From contig CACODU010000007.1 of assembly GCA_902626045.1 (NCBI GenBank), positions 1 to 34,254 on the forward strand: DNA of 34,254 nt. The letters run 5' to 3'. A model generated the notes under the pieces. That model ran no database searches and was not told the DNA's origin. It saw only the letters and a program-made list of their open reading frames with translations. A program made the translations under genes and the position numbers. This DNA is from an uncultured Pelagibacteraceae bacterium (GTDB lineage Bacteria > Pseudomonadota > Alphaproteobacteria > Pelagibacterales > Pelagibacteraceae). Position 1 is the stretch's first letter; each line of letters begins with the position of its first letter. Below are positions 7,912-16,437 of the stretch, in pieces.

Positions 7912-8718
7912 TTGAAAGAACTAAACCACCTTGCGGATATATTCAAAAATTACGACACTTTTATTATAGACTTGTGGGGAGTAATGCATAATGGGGTTGC
8001 TCTAAATCCTGACGCTATAAAAGCAGTAGATAAACTGAAACAAAATTCAAAAAAAATAGTGTTTTTATCCAATGCACCTAGGCCAAGTTCGAAAGTAATT
8101 AATTTTTTACTTAAAATGAAAATGGACAAAAAATATCTAGGGCATGTAATGACCTCAGGTGAAGCAGCAATGCACGCAATAAACAAAAAAAAGTTTGGAA
8201 AGACATTTTATCATCTTGGGCCTGCTAGAGATATCTCTGTATTTGAAAAAGTAAAAGATAATAGAACTGATCTTGAGAGTTGTGATTTTATTTTATGCAC
8301 CGGATTATTTGATGATCATGATAATGATTTGAATTATTATAAAAAACTTTTATTTAACCATGTTTCAAAAAAATTAGTTTGTACCAATCCAGATTTAATA
8401 GTTCATAAGGGCAGTGTTGAAGAATTATGCGCAGGTTCAGTAGCAAAAGTTTTCGAGGATCTTGGAGGAGAAGTTATTTATTTTGGTAAACCACATAAAG
8501 AGGTTTATAATATGTGTTTTGGTTCCAATGAAAAAGTTTTAGCAATTGGTGATAATTTAAGAACAGATATAAAAGGTGCGAATAATTTAAAAATAGATTG
8601 TATATTCATAACTGAAGGTGTGCATAGAAAAGAATTCAATAACCTTTCTGAACTAAACGAACTTTTAGAAAAATATGATGTAAAAGCAAATTTTTTTCAA
8701 AGAGAATTAAAATGGTAA
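7912..8718 (+). CDS. HAD-superfamily class IIA hydrolase (NagD-like)
   Basis: A 268-residue phosphatase-like protein. Motif I is DLWGVMHNG at about 20-28; FLSNAPRPS (motif II region), YFGKPHKEVY (Lys of motif III) and AIGDNLRTDIKGAN (motif IV acidic pair) follow, matching the class IIA HAD family common in alphaproteobacteria. The start is TTG at 7912 with AAGGAGA 12 bases upstream; no ATG in frame is better placed. Its stop is one base before ribF. This pairing makes a phosphatase acting in flavin metabolism worth considering, but nothing in the sequence fixes the substrate. Confidence 0.85.
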   Translation: MKELNHLADIFKNYDTFIIDLWGVMHNGVALNPDAIKAVDKLKQNSKKIVFLSNAPRPSSKVINFLLKMKMDKKYLGHVMTSGEAAMHAINKKKFGKTFYHLGPARDISVFEKVKDNRTDLESCDFILCTGLFDDHDNDLNYYKKLLFNHVSKKLVCTNPDLIVHKGSVEELCAGSVAKVFEDLGGEVIYFGKPHKEVYNMCFGSNEKVLAIGDNLRTDIKGANNLKIDCIFITEGVHRKEFNNLSELNELLEKYDVKANFFQRELKW

Positions 8719-8719
8719 A

Positions 8720-9628
8720 ATGAAAATTTACAATAATCCAAATTTAAATAAAAATCATTGTAATGGTGTAATAGCCATAGGTAATTTTGATGGGTTACAT
8801 TTAGGTCATCAAAAAGTTATTAAAGAAGCAAAACAAAAAGCAAAAAAAAACAGGATACCTTTTGGGGTTATGACTTTTGAACCTGTGCCAGTAATGTTTT
8901 TCAATAACAAAATTAAAAATCATAGAATTAATTCATTAGAACAGAAAAAAACTCAATTAAAAAAATTAAAATTAGATTTCTTAATTATCGTAAAATTTAA
9001 TAAAAATTTCTCAACCCAATCAGCAGAAGAGTTTATAAAAAATATAATTTTTAAAAAAACAAAATGTAAATATTTGTATGTAAGTAAAAATTTCAAGTTT
9101 GGTTTTGAAAGGCAAGGAAATATAAACACACTAAAGAAATTCGAAAATAAATATAACTTTAAAAATATTGTTACTAAACCATTTAAACGAGGTAATACAA
9201 TAATTTCGTCCACACTTTTAAGAAACAAAATAAGATTAGGTAAAATAGACGAAGTAAATAAATTATTAAACCGTAATTGGAGCATCAATGGTAAAGTAAT
9301 AAAAGGACAAAGAAGAGGTCGTAAAATTGGTTTTCCAACATGTAATCTAAAATTACATGATTATATTGTCCCTAAGCTTGGTGTCTACGCTGTTAAAGTT
9401 AAAAGTAAGAATTTTTATAAAAACGGTATTGCAAATATAGGTTATAGACCAACATTTAATGGACAAAATTTGTTATTAGAAACAAATATCTTTGGAATTA
9501 ATAAAAACTTATATAATAAAGTAATTAGTGTTTATTTTAAAAAATTTATTAGATCAGAAAAAAAATTTAGAAATTTGAAACAATTAAAAAAACAAATCAA
9601 AATCGATATTAAAAAGGCAAAAAAATAA
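8720..9628 (+). CDS. ribF: bifunctional riboflavin kinase / FAD synthetase
   Basis: A 302-residue enzyme converting riboflavin to FMN and FMN to FAD with ATP. The N-terminal nucleotidyltransferase domain shows GNFDGLHLGHQ at about 18-28; STLLRNKIRLGKI closes this domain near 160-172. The C-terminal kinase domain shows GQRRGRKIGFPTCNL (about 195-209) and LGVYAVKV. Both activities are therefore probably present. The protein is unusually Lys/Asn-rich, in keeping with the genome. It starts one base after the HAD hydrolase and its stop overlaps the ileS start by one base, the common ribF-ileS-lspA order of proteobacteria. Confidence 0.96.
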   Translation: MKIYNNPNLNKNHCNGVIAIGNFDGLHLGHQKVIKEAKQKAKKNRIPFGVMTFEPVPVMFFNNKIKNHRINSLEQKKTQLKKLKLDFLIIVKFNKNFSTQSAEEFIKNIIFKKTKCKYLYVSKNFKFGFERQGNINTLKKFENKYNFKNIVTKPFKRGNTIISSTLLRNKIRLGKIDEVNKLLNRNWSINGKVIKGQRRGRKIGFPTCNLKLHDYIVPKLGVYAVKVKSKNFYKNGIANIGYRPTFNGQNLLLETNIFGINKNLYNKVISVYFKKFIRSEKKFRNLKQLKKQIKIDIKKAKK

Positions 9629-12357
9629 TGTCCAAAGATACATTACAACTTCCCAAAACAGCTTTTTCAATGAAGGCTAGCTTACCAATTAAAGAGCCAG
9701 AAATTTTAAAGAAATGGGAAAAAAATAAAATTTTTGAAAAGCTTAGAAAAAAATCAAATGGAAAAGAAAAATTTGTTCTTCATGACGGTCCACCTTATGC
9801 GAATGGGCATATACATATGGGCACCGCTTTAAACAAAATTCTGAAAGATATGATTACTCGCTTTCATCAGATGAATGGAAAAGACTCTATCTACGTTCCA
9901 GGTTGGGATTGCCACGGGTTACCAATAGAATGGAAGATAGAAGAGCAATATAAAAAAAAGAAAAAAAATAAAGATGAAGTACCCATTAAAGATTTTAGAC
10001 AAGAATGTAGAGAATTTGCAAAAAGTTGGATCGAAGTTCACATTAAAGAGTTTAAGAGATTAGGTGTAGTCGGAGATTTTGAAAATTATTATTCTACGAT
10101 GAGTTACGAGGCAGAGGCTCAAATTGTAAGAGAGTTAGGTAAATTTCTTTTGGATGGAAGTTTATATCAAGGGTTTAAACCAGTTCTTTGGTCTACTGTT
10201 GAAAAAACTGCTTTAGCTGATGCAGAAGTAGAATACTTAGAGCATACTTCAAATACAATTTATGTTGCGTTTAAAGTTAAGGAGACCGACAAAGATTTTT
10301 TAAAGGATTCCAGCATTATAATTTGGACTACTACACCTTGGACTATACCTGCTAATAAAGCATTAGCTTTTAATAGTAATATTGAATATGCAGTTTTAGA
10401 GATCGAACAGCTTGAGTATTTTAAAGATAAGAGAATTGTAGTTGCAAAAAATTTAATTGAGTCAATTACAAAAGAGTGTGAAATTAAGAATTATAAGCAA
10501 TTAAAGACTTTTAAGGGTTCAGAATTTAGAGGAACAGTATGTAATCATCCATTCTTAAAAATGAATTTTGACTATGATGTTCCAATGTTGGATGCTCAAT
10601 TTGTTAATTTGGAACAAGGAACTGGGATTGTTCATTGTGCCCCAAGCCACGGTCCAGATGACTTTAATTTATGTTTAAAAAATAATATACCATCTCTTTA
10701 TACAGTTGATAACTCAGGTGTTTATACTAAAGAGGTACCTTATTTTACAAATACACACGTCTTTAAAGCTGACCCGATTGTTATAGATAAACTTAAAGAA
10801 CAAAAACAATTACTTAAAAACGATAAACTTAATCATAGTTATCCTCATTCATGGAGATCTAAGGCTCCATTAATTTACAGAGCGACACCTCAATGGTTTA
10901 TATCTATGCAAAAAAATAAACTTAGAGATAAAGCCATTAAAGCAATAGATGAAACCACCTTTTATCCAAATAAAGGCAAGGATAGGCTTTTATCAATGAT
11001 CGAAGGAAGACCAGATTGGTGTGTTTCAAGACAAAGAGTTTGGGGAGTACCATTGCCAATTTTTATAAATAAAAAAACAAAAGAGCCATTAAGAGACCAA
11101 AAAATTATTGATAGAATTGCTTCTATTTATGAAAAACAAGGCTCTGACTGTTGGTTCACTGATGATGCTAAAATTTTTTTAGGTGATGATTATGATGTCA
11201 AAGATTATGAGAAACTTAATGATATTGTTGAAGTATGGTTCGATAGTGGCTCAACACATAGTTTTGTTTTGGAGAAAAGAAAAGATTTGAAATGGCCCGC
11301 AGACATGTATCTAGAAGGATCTGACCAACATAGGGGGTGGTTTCACTCATCTTTACTAGAGTCGTGTGGCACTAGAGGCAAAGCACCATTTAAAAGTATT
11401 CTTTCACATGGCTTTGTCGTAGACGGCAAAGGTATGAAAATGTCTAAATCAATGGGCAACGTAATTTCTCCAGAAGATATTTTAAAGAACTATGGGGCAG
11501 ACATTCTTAGAGTTTGGGCATCAGCATCTGATTATGCTGAAGATTTAAGAATTGATAAAAATATTTTAGTACAGCATGCAGAGTCTTATAGAAAAATTAG
11601 AAACACCTTCAGATTTATGCTTGGAAATTTAAAAGATAATTTTGAGAAACAAAGTTTTGAAAAAATTAAACCAAATGAATTTGACGAATTGGAACAATTT
11701 ATTTTACATAAATTATTTATATTAAATGAATCTGTCGATGAAAATTTGAATAATTATAATTTTCATAAATTATATAAAGAGCTATTAAATTTTTGTACAC
11801 TGGACCTTTCATCATTTTATTTTGATATTAGAAAAGATGTTCTTTACTGCGATAGCATAAATTCAAAAAAAAGAAAAAACTGTGTAATTGTTTTAAATAT
11901 AATTTTAGAGAGCTTATTGAAATGGTTTGCTCCAATTTTAGTTTTTACCTCCGAGGAAATTTATAGCTTGTTAAGTAAAGATAAGAATGAAAGTATTCAT
12001 GAATGTAATTTTGTAAAAATCCCGGCTAATTGGAAGAATGATAAACTAAATGAAAAATGGACAAATTTATTCAAAATTAAACAAGAAGCAAATGTCGCTA
12101 TCGAAGAAAAAAGAGCCAACAAAGAAATTGGATCGAGTTTAGAGGCTGAAATTAAGCTAATATTAAAAAAAGATAAATTTGAACTTCTCGATAAATTAGA
12201 TTTATCAGATTATTTTATCGTTTCAAAAGCAGAAAAAGCATTATCAAATAATGATGAAATCAAGATTGAAGTGAAAAAAGCCAAAGGGCAAAAATGTGAA
12301 AGATGTTGGAAAATTTTAGAGAAAAAATGTGAGAGATGTTCAAAAGTTCTCCAGTAA
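9628..12357 (+). CDS. ileS: isoleucyl-tRNA synthetase
   Basis: A 909-residue class I synthetase. Seen: PPYANGHIHMGTALNK (about 55-70, the HIGH region), a CP1 editing domain with WTTTPWTIPANKA, the Ile-binding and catalytic part DMYLEGSDQHRGWFHSS, the KMSKS loop at GKGMKMSKSMGN, and a C-terminal zinc site with C890, C893, C901 and C904. Two deviations are visible: the last His of the HIGH motif reads Thr (HMGT), and the final zinc knuckle has only seven residues between its CxxC pairs, shorter than usual. All main domains are present, so it is probably functional. It lies in the ribF-ileS-lspA order. Confidence 0.98.
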   Translation: MSKDTLQLPKTAFSMKASLPIKEPEILKKWEKNKIFEKLRKKSNGKEKFVLHDGPPYANGHIHMGTALNKILKDMITRFHQMNGKDSIYVPGWDCHGLPIEWKIEEQYKKKKKNKDEVPIKDFRQECREFAKSWIEVHIKEFKRLGVVGDFENYYSTMSYEAEAQIVRELGKFLLDGSLYQGFKPVLWSTVEKTALADAEVEYLEHTSNTIYVAFKVKETDKDFLKDSSIIIWTTTPWTIPANKALAFNSNIEYAVLEIEQLEYFKDKRIVVAKNLIESITKECEIKNYKQLKTFKGSEFRGTVCNHPFLKMNFDYDVPMLDAQFVNLEQGTGIVHCAPSHGPDDFNLCLKNNIPSLYTVDNSGVYTKEVPYFTNTHVFKADPIVIDKLKEQKQLLKNDKLNHSYPHSWRSKAPLIYRATPQWFISMQKNKLRDKAIKAIDETTFYPNKGKDRLLSMIEGRPDWCVSRQRVWGVPLPIFINKKTKEPLRDQKIIDRIASIYEKQGSDCWFTDDAKIFLGDDYDVKDYEKLNDIVEVWFDSGSTHSFVLEKRKDLKWPADMYLEGSDQHRGWFHSSLLESCGTRGKAPFKSILSHGFVVDGKGMKMSKSMGNVISPEDILKNYGADILRVWASASDYAEDLRIDKNILVQHAESYRKIRNTFRFMLGNLKDNFEKQSFEKIKPNEFDELEQFILHKLFILNESVDENLNNYNFHKLYKELLNFCTLDLSSFYFDIRKDVLYCDSINSKKRKNCVIVLNIILESLLKWFAPILVFTSEEIYSLLSKDKNESIHECNFVKIPANWKNDKLNEKWTNLFKIKQEANVAIEEKRANKEIGSSLEAEIKLILKKDKFELLDKLDLSDYFIVSKAEKALSNNDEIKIEVKKAKGQKCERCWKILEKKCERCSKVLQ

Positions 12358-12374
12358 AATAGAAAGTCAATATT

Positions 12375-12866
12375 TTGATTGATCTTAAAGAGATAAGAAA
12401 CAAAATTTTTACAAAAAATAATCTTTATTGTTTGTGTGTTATTTTATTAATATTTTTTTTAGATAGGTATACAAAATTACTAATTTTAAATAATTTTAAT
12501 GAAAATTCATATTATTTAAATGACTTTTTAAATCTAAACTTAATTTGGAACATTGGAATAGGTTTTGGATTTTTAAGCACAGAGTCAGGTTTACTTTATA
12601 ATTTTATTACTTTTGTTATTGCTGTAGTATTATTGGTTCTCTTTTATTTTTTATTAAGTTCTGAAATATTAGATAAAATTATATATGCTGTTATAATTGG
12701 TGGTGCATTAGGGAATTTTTATGATAGATTGTTTTTTAAAGCAGTTCCTGACTTTATTGATCTACATTATAACAACTTTCACTGGTTTACTTTTAATGTG
12801 GCAGATATATTTATATCTATAGGAATATTATTTATAATTGTAAAAAGTTTTTTTGTTAAAAATTAG
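12375..12866 (+). CDS. lspA: lipoprotein signal peptidase (signal peptidase II)
   Basis: A 163-residue inner-membrane aspartyl protease that removes signal peptides from diacylglyceryl-modified prolipoproteins. Four hydrophobic segments are visible. The catalytic Asp motifs are GGALGNFYDRL and FNVADIFI, and the conserved NIGIGFGFL (usually N-x-G-x-A-F-G) lies between segments 1 and 2. The start is taken as TTG at 12375, 17 bases after ileS; there is no clear ribosome binding site and no ATG before the first membrane segment. A lipoprotein gene, a potential substrate, follows directly. Confidence 0.94.
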   Translation: MIDLKEIRNKIFTKNNLYCLCVILLIFFLDRYTKLLILNNFNENSYYLNDFLNLNLIWNIGIGFGFLSTESGLLYNFITFVIAVVLLVLFYFLLSSEILDKIIYAVIIGGALGNFYDRLFFKAVPDFIDLHYNNFHWFTFNVADIFISIGILFIIVKSFFVKN

Positions 12867-12869
12867 AAT

Positions 12870-13178
12870 ATGAAAAATATTTATCTTTTGTTAATTACTT
12901 TTTTTCTTCTCACGTCTTGTGGAGGTTTAGGCGAAGCTGGTAAAGTTTTAAGAAACGAGAAAGTAAAAACTACTGATGAGTTTCTAGTTAAAAAAAGAAA
13001 CCCACTTGTTTTACCTCCAAATTTTGAAGACATTCCTGAGCCTGGAAAAAAAATTGAAAAACAAGAAGAAGAGAAACAAAAAATTAAAAAGATTTTACAA
13101 GCACCAGAAATAAACAATGAATTAAAAAATAAACCATCTTCTATCGAAGAGTCAATTTTAAATAAAATAAAAAAGTGA
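12870..13178 (+). CDS. DUF3035-family lipoprotein
   Basis: A 102-residue protein with a lipoprotein signal: a hydrophobic stretch ending in the lipobox LTSC, with the acylated Cys at residue 17. The following GEAGKVLRNEKVKTTDEFLVKKRNPLV and LPPNFEDIPEP segments match the DUF3035 pattern of alphaproteobacteria (an SPDEF-like motif, then a Pro-rich PLxLPPxF motif). The C-terminal half is Lys/Glu-rich and probably disordered. Its place directly after lspA is typical of the family. It should sit in the envelope, anchored by lipid. No function is established to my knowledge. Confidence 0.82.
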   Translation: MKNIYLLLITFFLLTSCGGLGEAGKVLRNEKVKTTDEFLVKKRNPLVLPPNFEDIPEPGKKIEKQEEEKQKIKKILQAPEINNELKNKPSSIEESILNKIKK

Positions 13179-14392
13179 AATTAAATAAAATTATTTTTAA
13201 AGAAAGTATTTTTCCAAATTATAAAGCAAAAAAAAAATATAAATCTTTTTCTAAAAAATTTGATAAAATTTTTTCAAATTTTAAATCAGATATTAAAAAT
13301 TCAAAAAAAACTGAAAATATTTTAAACGATAATTTTGAATTTAATTTTAATATCAAAGATCTTAAAAAATTTCAAAAATTTAGAACTATTGCTCTGGTTG
13401 GAATGGGAGGATCTATACTTGGAGCTGAAGCAATATATAATTTTTTTCAAAAAAAAATAAAAAAGAAAATATTTTTTTTTAACAATCTTGATGAAAATAA
13501 ATTAATTGAATTTAAAAAAAAAGAGAATACGTCAAAAGTTCTTTTCATTTTAATTTCAAAGTCAGGAAATACAGTTGAGACACTATCGAATATTTTTGGA
13601 TTAAATATAATTAAAAAAAAATCTAAAAATATTATTGTAATTTCAGAAAAGAAAAATAGCACACTTTATTTAATGTCAAAAAATTTAGGTCTTTTTTATA
13701 TTGAGCATAAAAACTATATAGGCGGTAGGTATTCAGTTTTGTCCGAAGTTGGCATAGTGCCAGCATACTTTATGGGTATAAATATAATAAAACTCAGATC
13801 AAAAATCCTTGATTGCCTTAAAAATGAAAATAAGATCTTTCTTAAAAATAGTACATTAAAGATTGCAACTTTAATAAAATCAAAAAAATTTAATAATTTG
13901 ATATTTTTAAATTATTTTCCTGAGCTTGAAAAATTTTTGTTTTGGTGCCAGCAATTAGTGGCAGAAAGTTTAGGTAAAAAGAATACAGGTTTTTTACCGG
14001 TAATATCTAATGTTCCAAAAGATCACCATAGTTTATTACAATTATATTTAGATGGACCTAAAGATAAAATTTTTAACATTTTTAGTTTTGAAAAAAAAAC
14101 AAAAAATAAGATTTATTTTAATAAAAATTTTGGAATAAATAGTTTTCTTAATAATAAAAAAATATATGAGATAAAAAATGCTCAAAAAAAAGCTTTAATT
14201 TTATCTTTTAAAAAAAAAAATATACCATTTAGGGAGTTTAAAATTAATATAATTAGTGAGGAGTCACTTGGAAAATTATTTTCGTACTTTATTGTAGAAA
14301 CAATTATTTTAGGACGATTATTAAATGTGGATCCTTTTAATCAGCCAGCTGTTGAACAAGTTAAAATTTATACAAAAAAATTTCTCACTTAA
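13175..14392 (+). CDS. pgi: glucose-6-phosphate isomerase, compact form
   Basis: Interconverts glucose 6-phosphate and fructose 6-phosphate. Seen: the sugar-phosphate-binding segments VGMGGSILGAEA (about 71-82) and ISKSGNTVETLSN, the family signature GGRYSVLSEVG, PKDHHSLLQLYLDGPKD, and C-terminal FNQPAVEQVK with the catalytic Glu and Lys region. At 405 residues it is shorter than most bacterial forms (about 450-550). It starts at GTG 13175, overlapping the DUF3035 stop by four bases. An 11-A run at 14210-14220 in the coding strand could slip in replication, transcription or sequencing; the frame is open here. It overlaps convergent rsmD by eight bases. Confidence 0.95.
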   Translation: MKLNKIIFKESIFPNYKAKKKYKSFSKKFDKIFSNFKSDIKNSKKTENILNDNFEFNFNIKDLKKFQKFRTIALVGMGGSILGAEAIYNFFQKKIKKKIFFFNNLDENKLIEFKKKENTSKVLFILISKSGNTVETLSNIFGLNIIKKKSKNIIVISEKKNSTLYLMSKNLGLFYIEHKNYIGGRYSVLSEVGIVPAYFMGINIIKLRSKILDCLKNENKIFLKNSTLKIATLIKSKKFNNLIFLNYFPELEKFLFWCQQLVAESLGKKNTGFLPVISNVPKDHHSLLQLYLDGPKDKIFNIFSFEKKTKNKIYFNKNFGINSFLNNKKIYEIKNAQKKALILSFKKKNIPFREFKINIISEESLGKLFSYFIVETIILGRLLNVDPFNQPAVEQVKIYTKKFLT

Positions 14393-14945
14393 AAACTGCA
14401 AATATTATTTTTGATCTTCCGTAAATTTTAATATCAATTATCTTTAATAATTCATTAAAGTTATCTTTTGACTTATTTTCTCTGTGTATAATTAATATAT
14501 GTTTGTTATTACACAATTTTTTATTCTTTATAGTTTTAAGGTTATCTAAAAAACTCGAGTCTTTAAATGGGGGATCAAGAAAAATTACGTCAAATTTATC
14601 AAAAATATTTTTGCTTAAAATTTCTTCAATTCTACAAAAATAAACTTTTGTAAAATTAATAATTGATAATTTAATTAAATTTTCCTTTAACGATTTTGTT
14701 GCTAAAAAATCTTGCTCTATAAATGTAACTTTTTTTGCTCCTCTCGATACACATTCAATTCCAAATGATCCAATTCCAGAGTACAGATCTAAAATTTCTG
14801 AATTTGAAATATTTACTTTGATTTTTTTTGAATGGCTTAAAATATTAAAAATACTTTCCCTAACACTATTCTTAAGAGGTCTTGTATTTGTATTTTTTAA
14901 AAATTTGATAGGCCTTCCTTTTAAAGTACCACTAATAATTCTCAT
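14385..14945 (-). CDS. rsmD: 16S rRNA (guanine(966)-N2)-methyltransferase RsmD
   Basis: A 186-residue Rossmann-fold methyltransferase that modifies G966 of 16S rRNA using SAM. Seen: N-terminal MRIISGTLKGRPIKF with TRPLKNSVRESIFNIL (the usual RPTxxRVREALFNIL), SAM-binding motif I DLYSGIGSFGIECVSRGA (about 68-85), and the catalytic VIFLDPPF motif (about 119-126). Its start lies inside the end of purD (14-base overlap), so the two are probably translated from one message. Its end overlaps the end of pgi on the other strand. Confidence 0.93.
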   Translation of the reverse strand: MRIISGTLKGRPIKFLKNTNTRPLKNSVRESIFNILSHSKKIKVNISNSEILDLYSGIGSFGIECVSRGAKKVTFIEQDFLATKSLKENLIKLSIINFTKVYFCRIEEILSKNIFDKFDVIFLDPPFKDSSFLDNLKTIKNKKLCNNKHILIIHRENKSKDNFNELLKIIDIKIYGRSKIIFAVFK

Positions 14946-16212
14946 TTTTTTTATTAATTACTTTCCATCCAATATCTTTTCTATAAAAAATACCTTTTAA
15001 TTTTAATTTTTTAATATTTGAAATAATTTTTTTTCTTATAGATTTAAAATTGGTTCCTAATGATAATACATTTAAAACTCTACCTCCATTAGATCTAAGT
15101 ACATTATTAACTATCTTAGTACCTGCGTGAAAAATAAAATCTTTTTCTGATAAATTTATTTTATCAATATTTTGTATTTTCAAATTTTTTTTATATGCAC
15201 CTGGATATCCCTTTGCACATAATACCACAGTCATAGATTTTTGTTTTTTCCAATTAATTTTAATATTTTTTAATTTGTTCAAAGTAGCGTATTTAAATAT
15301 CTTAAAGATATCAGTTTTTAATCTAGGTAAAATTACTTGACACTCAGGATCTCCCATTCTGATGTTATACTCTATTAAGAAAGGCTCATTATTTTTAATC
15401 ATTAAGCCTACATACAAAAAGCCATTGTAAGGATTATTTTTAGTTTTAAGAGCTTTTAAAGTTGGAACAATTATTTTTGAAATTATTTTTTTTTCCAATT
15501 TTTTTGTGATAATTGGAGCAGGCGAGTAGGCACCCATACCACCAGTATTAGGACCCTTATCGTTCTCAAATACACGTTTATGATCCTGGGCAGAGCCAAA
15601 AAATTTGAAAGTATTATTATCAACAATTACAAAATAACTAGCTTCTTCACCTAATAAATATTCTTCTAATACAACTAATTTAGATGATTTAAACTTTCCT
15701 TTAAATATATCATTAGTACTTTTAAGAACTTCTTTTTCGGTTTTACATATTGTAACACCCTTACCAGCAGCTAAACCATCTGCTTTTACTACGATAGGAA
15801 GACTACAATCGGTTAAAAATTTTTTTACCTGATTTTTTTTATTACAAATTTTAAATTTAGCAGTTGGAATCTTATTTTGCTTACAAATCGTTTTCATAAA
15901 TGCTTTTGATCCCTCTAACTTAGCTGCATATCTATTGGGGCCAAAAACTATAATTTTTTCTTTTTTTAAAAAATCAACTATTCCATTAACTAATGGCTCT
16001 TCAGGACCAACTATTACTAATTTAATTTTATAGAATTTGATTAACTTTAGAATTTTTTTAAAATCTAATATATCTACTTGCACATTTATGGCTAGCGAAG
16101 ACGTGCCCGCATTTCCTGGGAAGCAAATTATTTTATCAACAAATTTTGACTCAGAAAGGTTTTTGCATAATGCATGCTCTCTTCCCCCACTACCAATTAA
16201 TCCAATATTCAT
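14932..16212 (-). CDS. purD: phosphoribosylamine-glycine ligase (GAR synthetase)
   Basis: A 426-residue ATP-grasp enzyme for the second step of purine synthesis, joining glycine to phosphoribosylamine. Seen: N-terminal GLIGSGGREHALC, VVGPEEPLVNG, ATP-grasp loop VVKADGLAAGKGVTIC (about 140-155), the GPNTGGMGAYSPAP segment and the metal site NIRMGDPECQ. The frame opens further upstream to 16278, but the family start is MNIGLIGSGG at 16212; the extension would run into the divergent gene. There is no clear ribosome binding site, and a -10-like TATAAA lies seven bases upstream of the ATG, which suggests a leaderless message. Confidence 0.97.
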   Translation of the reverse strand: MNIGLIGSGGREHALCKNLSESKFVDKIICFPGNAGTSSLAINVQVDILDFKKILKLIKFYKIKLVIVGPEEPLVNGIVDFLKKEKIIVFGPNRYAAKLEGSKAFMKTICKQNKIPTAKFKICNKKNQVKKFLTDCSLPIVVKADGLAAGKGVTICKTEKEVLKSTNDIFKGKFKSSKLVVLEEYLLGEEASYFVIVDNNTFKFFGSAQDHKRVFENDKGPNTGGMGAYSPAPIITKKLEKKIISKIIVPTLKALKTKNNPYNGFLYVGLMIKNNEPFLIEYNIRMGDPECQVILPRLKTDIFKIFKYATLNKLKNIKINWKKQKSMTVVLCAKGYPGAYKKNLKIQNIDKINLSEKDFIFHAGTKIVNNVLRSNGGRVLNVLSLGTNFKSIRKKIISNIKKLKLKGIFYRKDIGWKVINKKNENY

Positions 16213-16219
16213 GTTAGAT

Positions 16220-16234
16220 TTTATATTGTATAAT
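16220..16234. promoter_or_regulatory. back-to-back -10-like elements in a 28-base divergent spacer
   Basis: Only 28 bases separate the purD ATG (minus strand, 16212) from the DUF2093 ATG (plus strand, 16241). TATAAT at 16229-16234 ends six bases before the DUF2093 ATG. TATAAA on the minus strand (complement of 16220-16225) ends seven bases before the purD ATG. If used, both would start transcription at or next to the start codon. No good -35 is seen for either, and such matches are frequent in AT-rich DNA, so the assignment rests mainly on the tight spacing. Confidence 0.4.
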
Positions 16235-16240
16235 TTATAG

Positions 16241-16435
16241 ATGAGTAAAAAAAAAGCTAAACTTATATTTAAGCACAATTATTATGAAATAGTCGAGGAA
16301 GGGGACTATGTTTTGTGCGCAGTATCAGGAAAAGAAATAAAATTACAAAATTTGAATTATTGGAATGTAGAACTGCAAGAAGCCTATCTCTCACCGATAG
16401 AAGTAAATGAACGATTTAAAAATCAAAAAAAATAA
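16241..16435 (+). CDS. DUF2093 family protein
   Basis: A 64-residue protein matching the small alphaproteobacterial DUF2093 family: a basic start (KAKLIFKHNYYEIVEEGDYV), then CAVSGKEIKLQNLNYW and QEAYLSP. The single Cys and the VxCAVTGxxI-like pattern are typical. No function is known to me; in other alphaproteobacteria I recall the family near xseA and lpxK, and lpxK lies close by here too. It is the only plus-strand gene between two minus-strand operons, has no ribosome binding site, and its stop is two bases from the end of the convergent acyltransferase gene. Confidence 0.85.
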   Translation: MSKKKAKLIFKHNYYEIVEEGDYVLCAVSGKEIKLQNLNYWNVELQEAYLSPIEVNERFKNQKK

Positions 16436-16437
16436 CT

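Noticed and set aside
14932-15000. Plus-strand ORFs within rsmD and purD
   Set aside because: They are antisense shadows with no family resemblance and no ribosome binding site.
16213-16278. Longer purD reading frame starting at 16278
   Set aside because: The family start is MNIGLIGSGG at 16212, and the extension would cover the divergent DUF2093 start.
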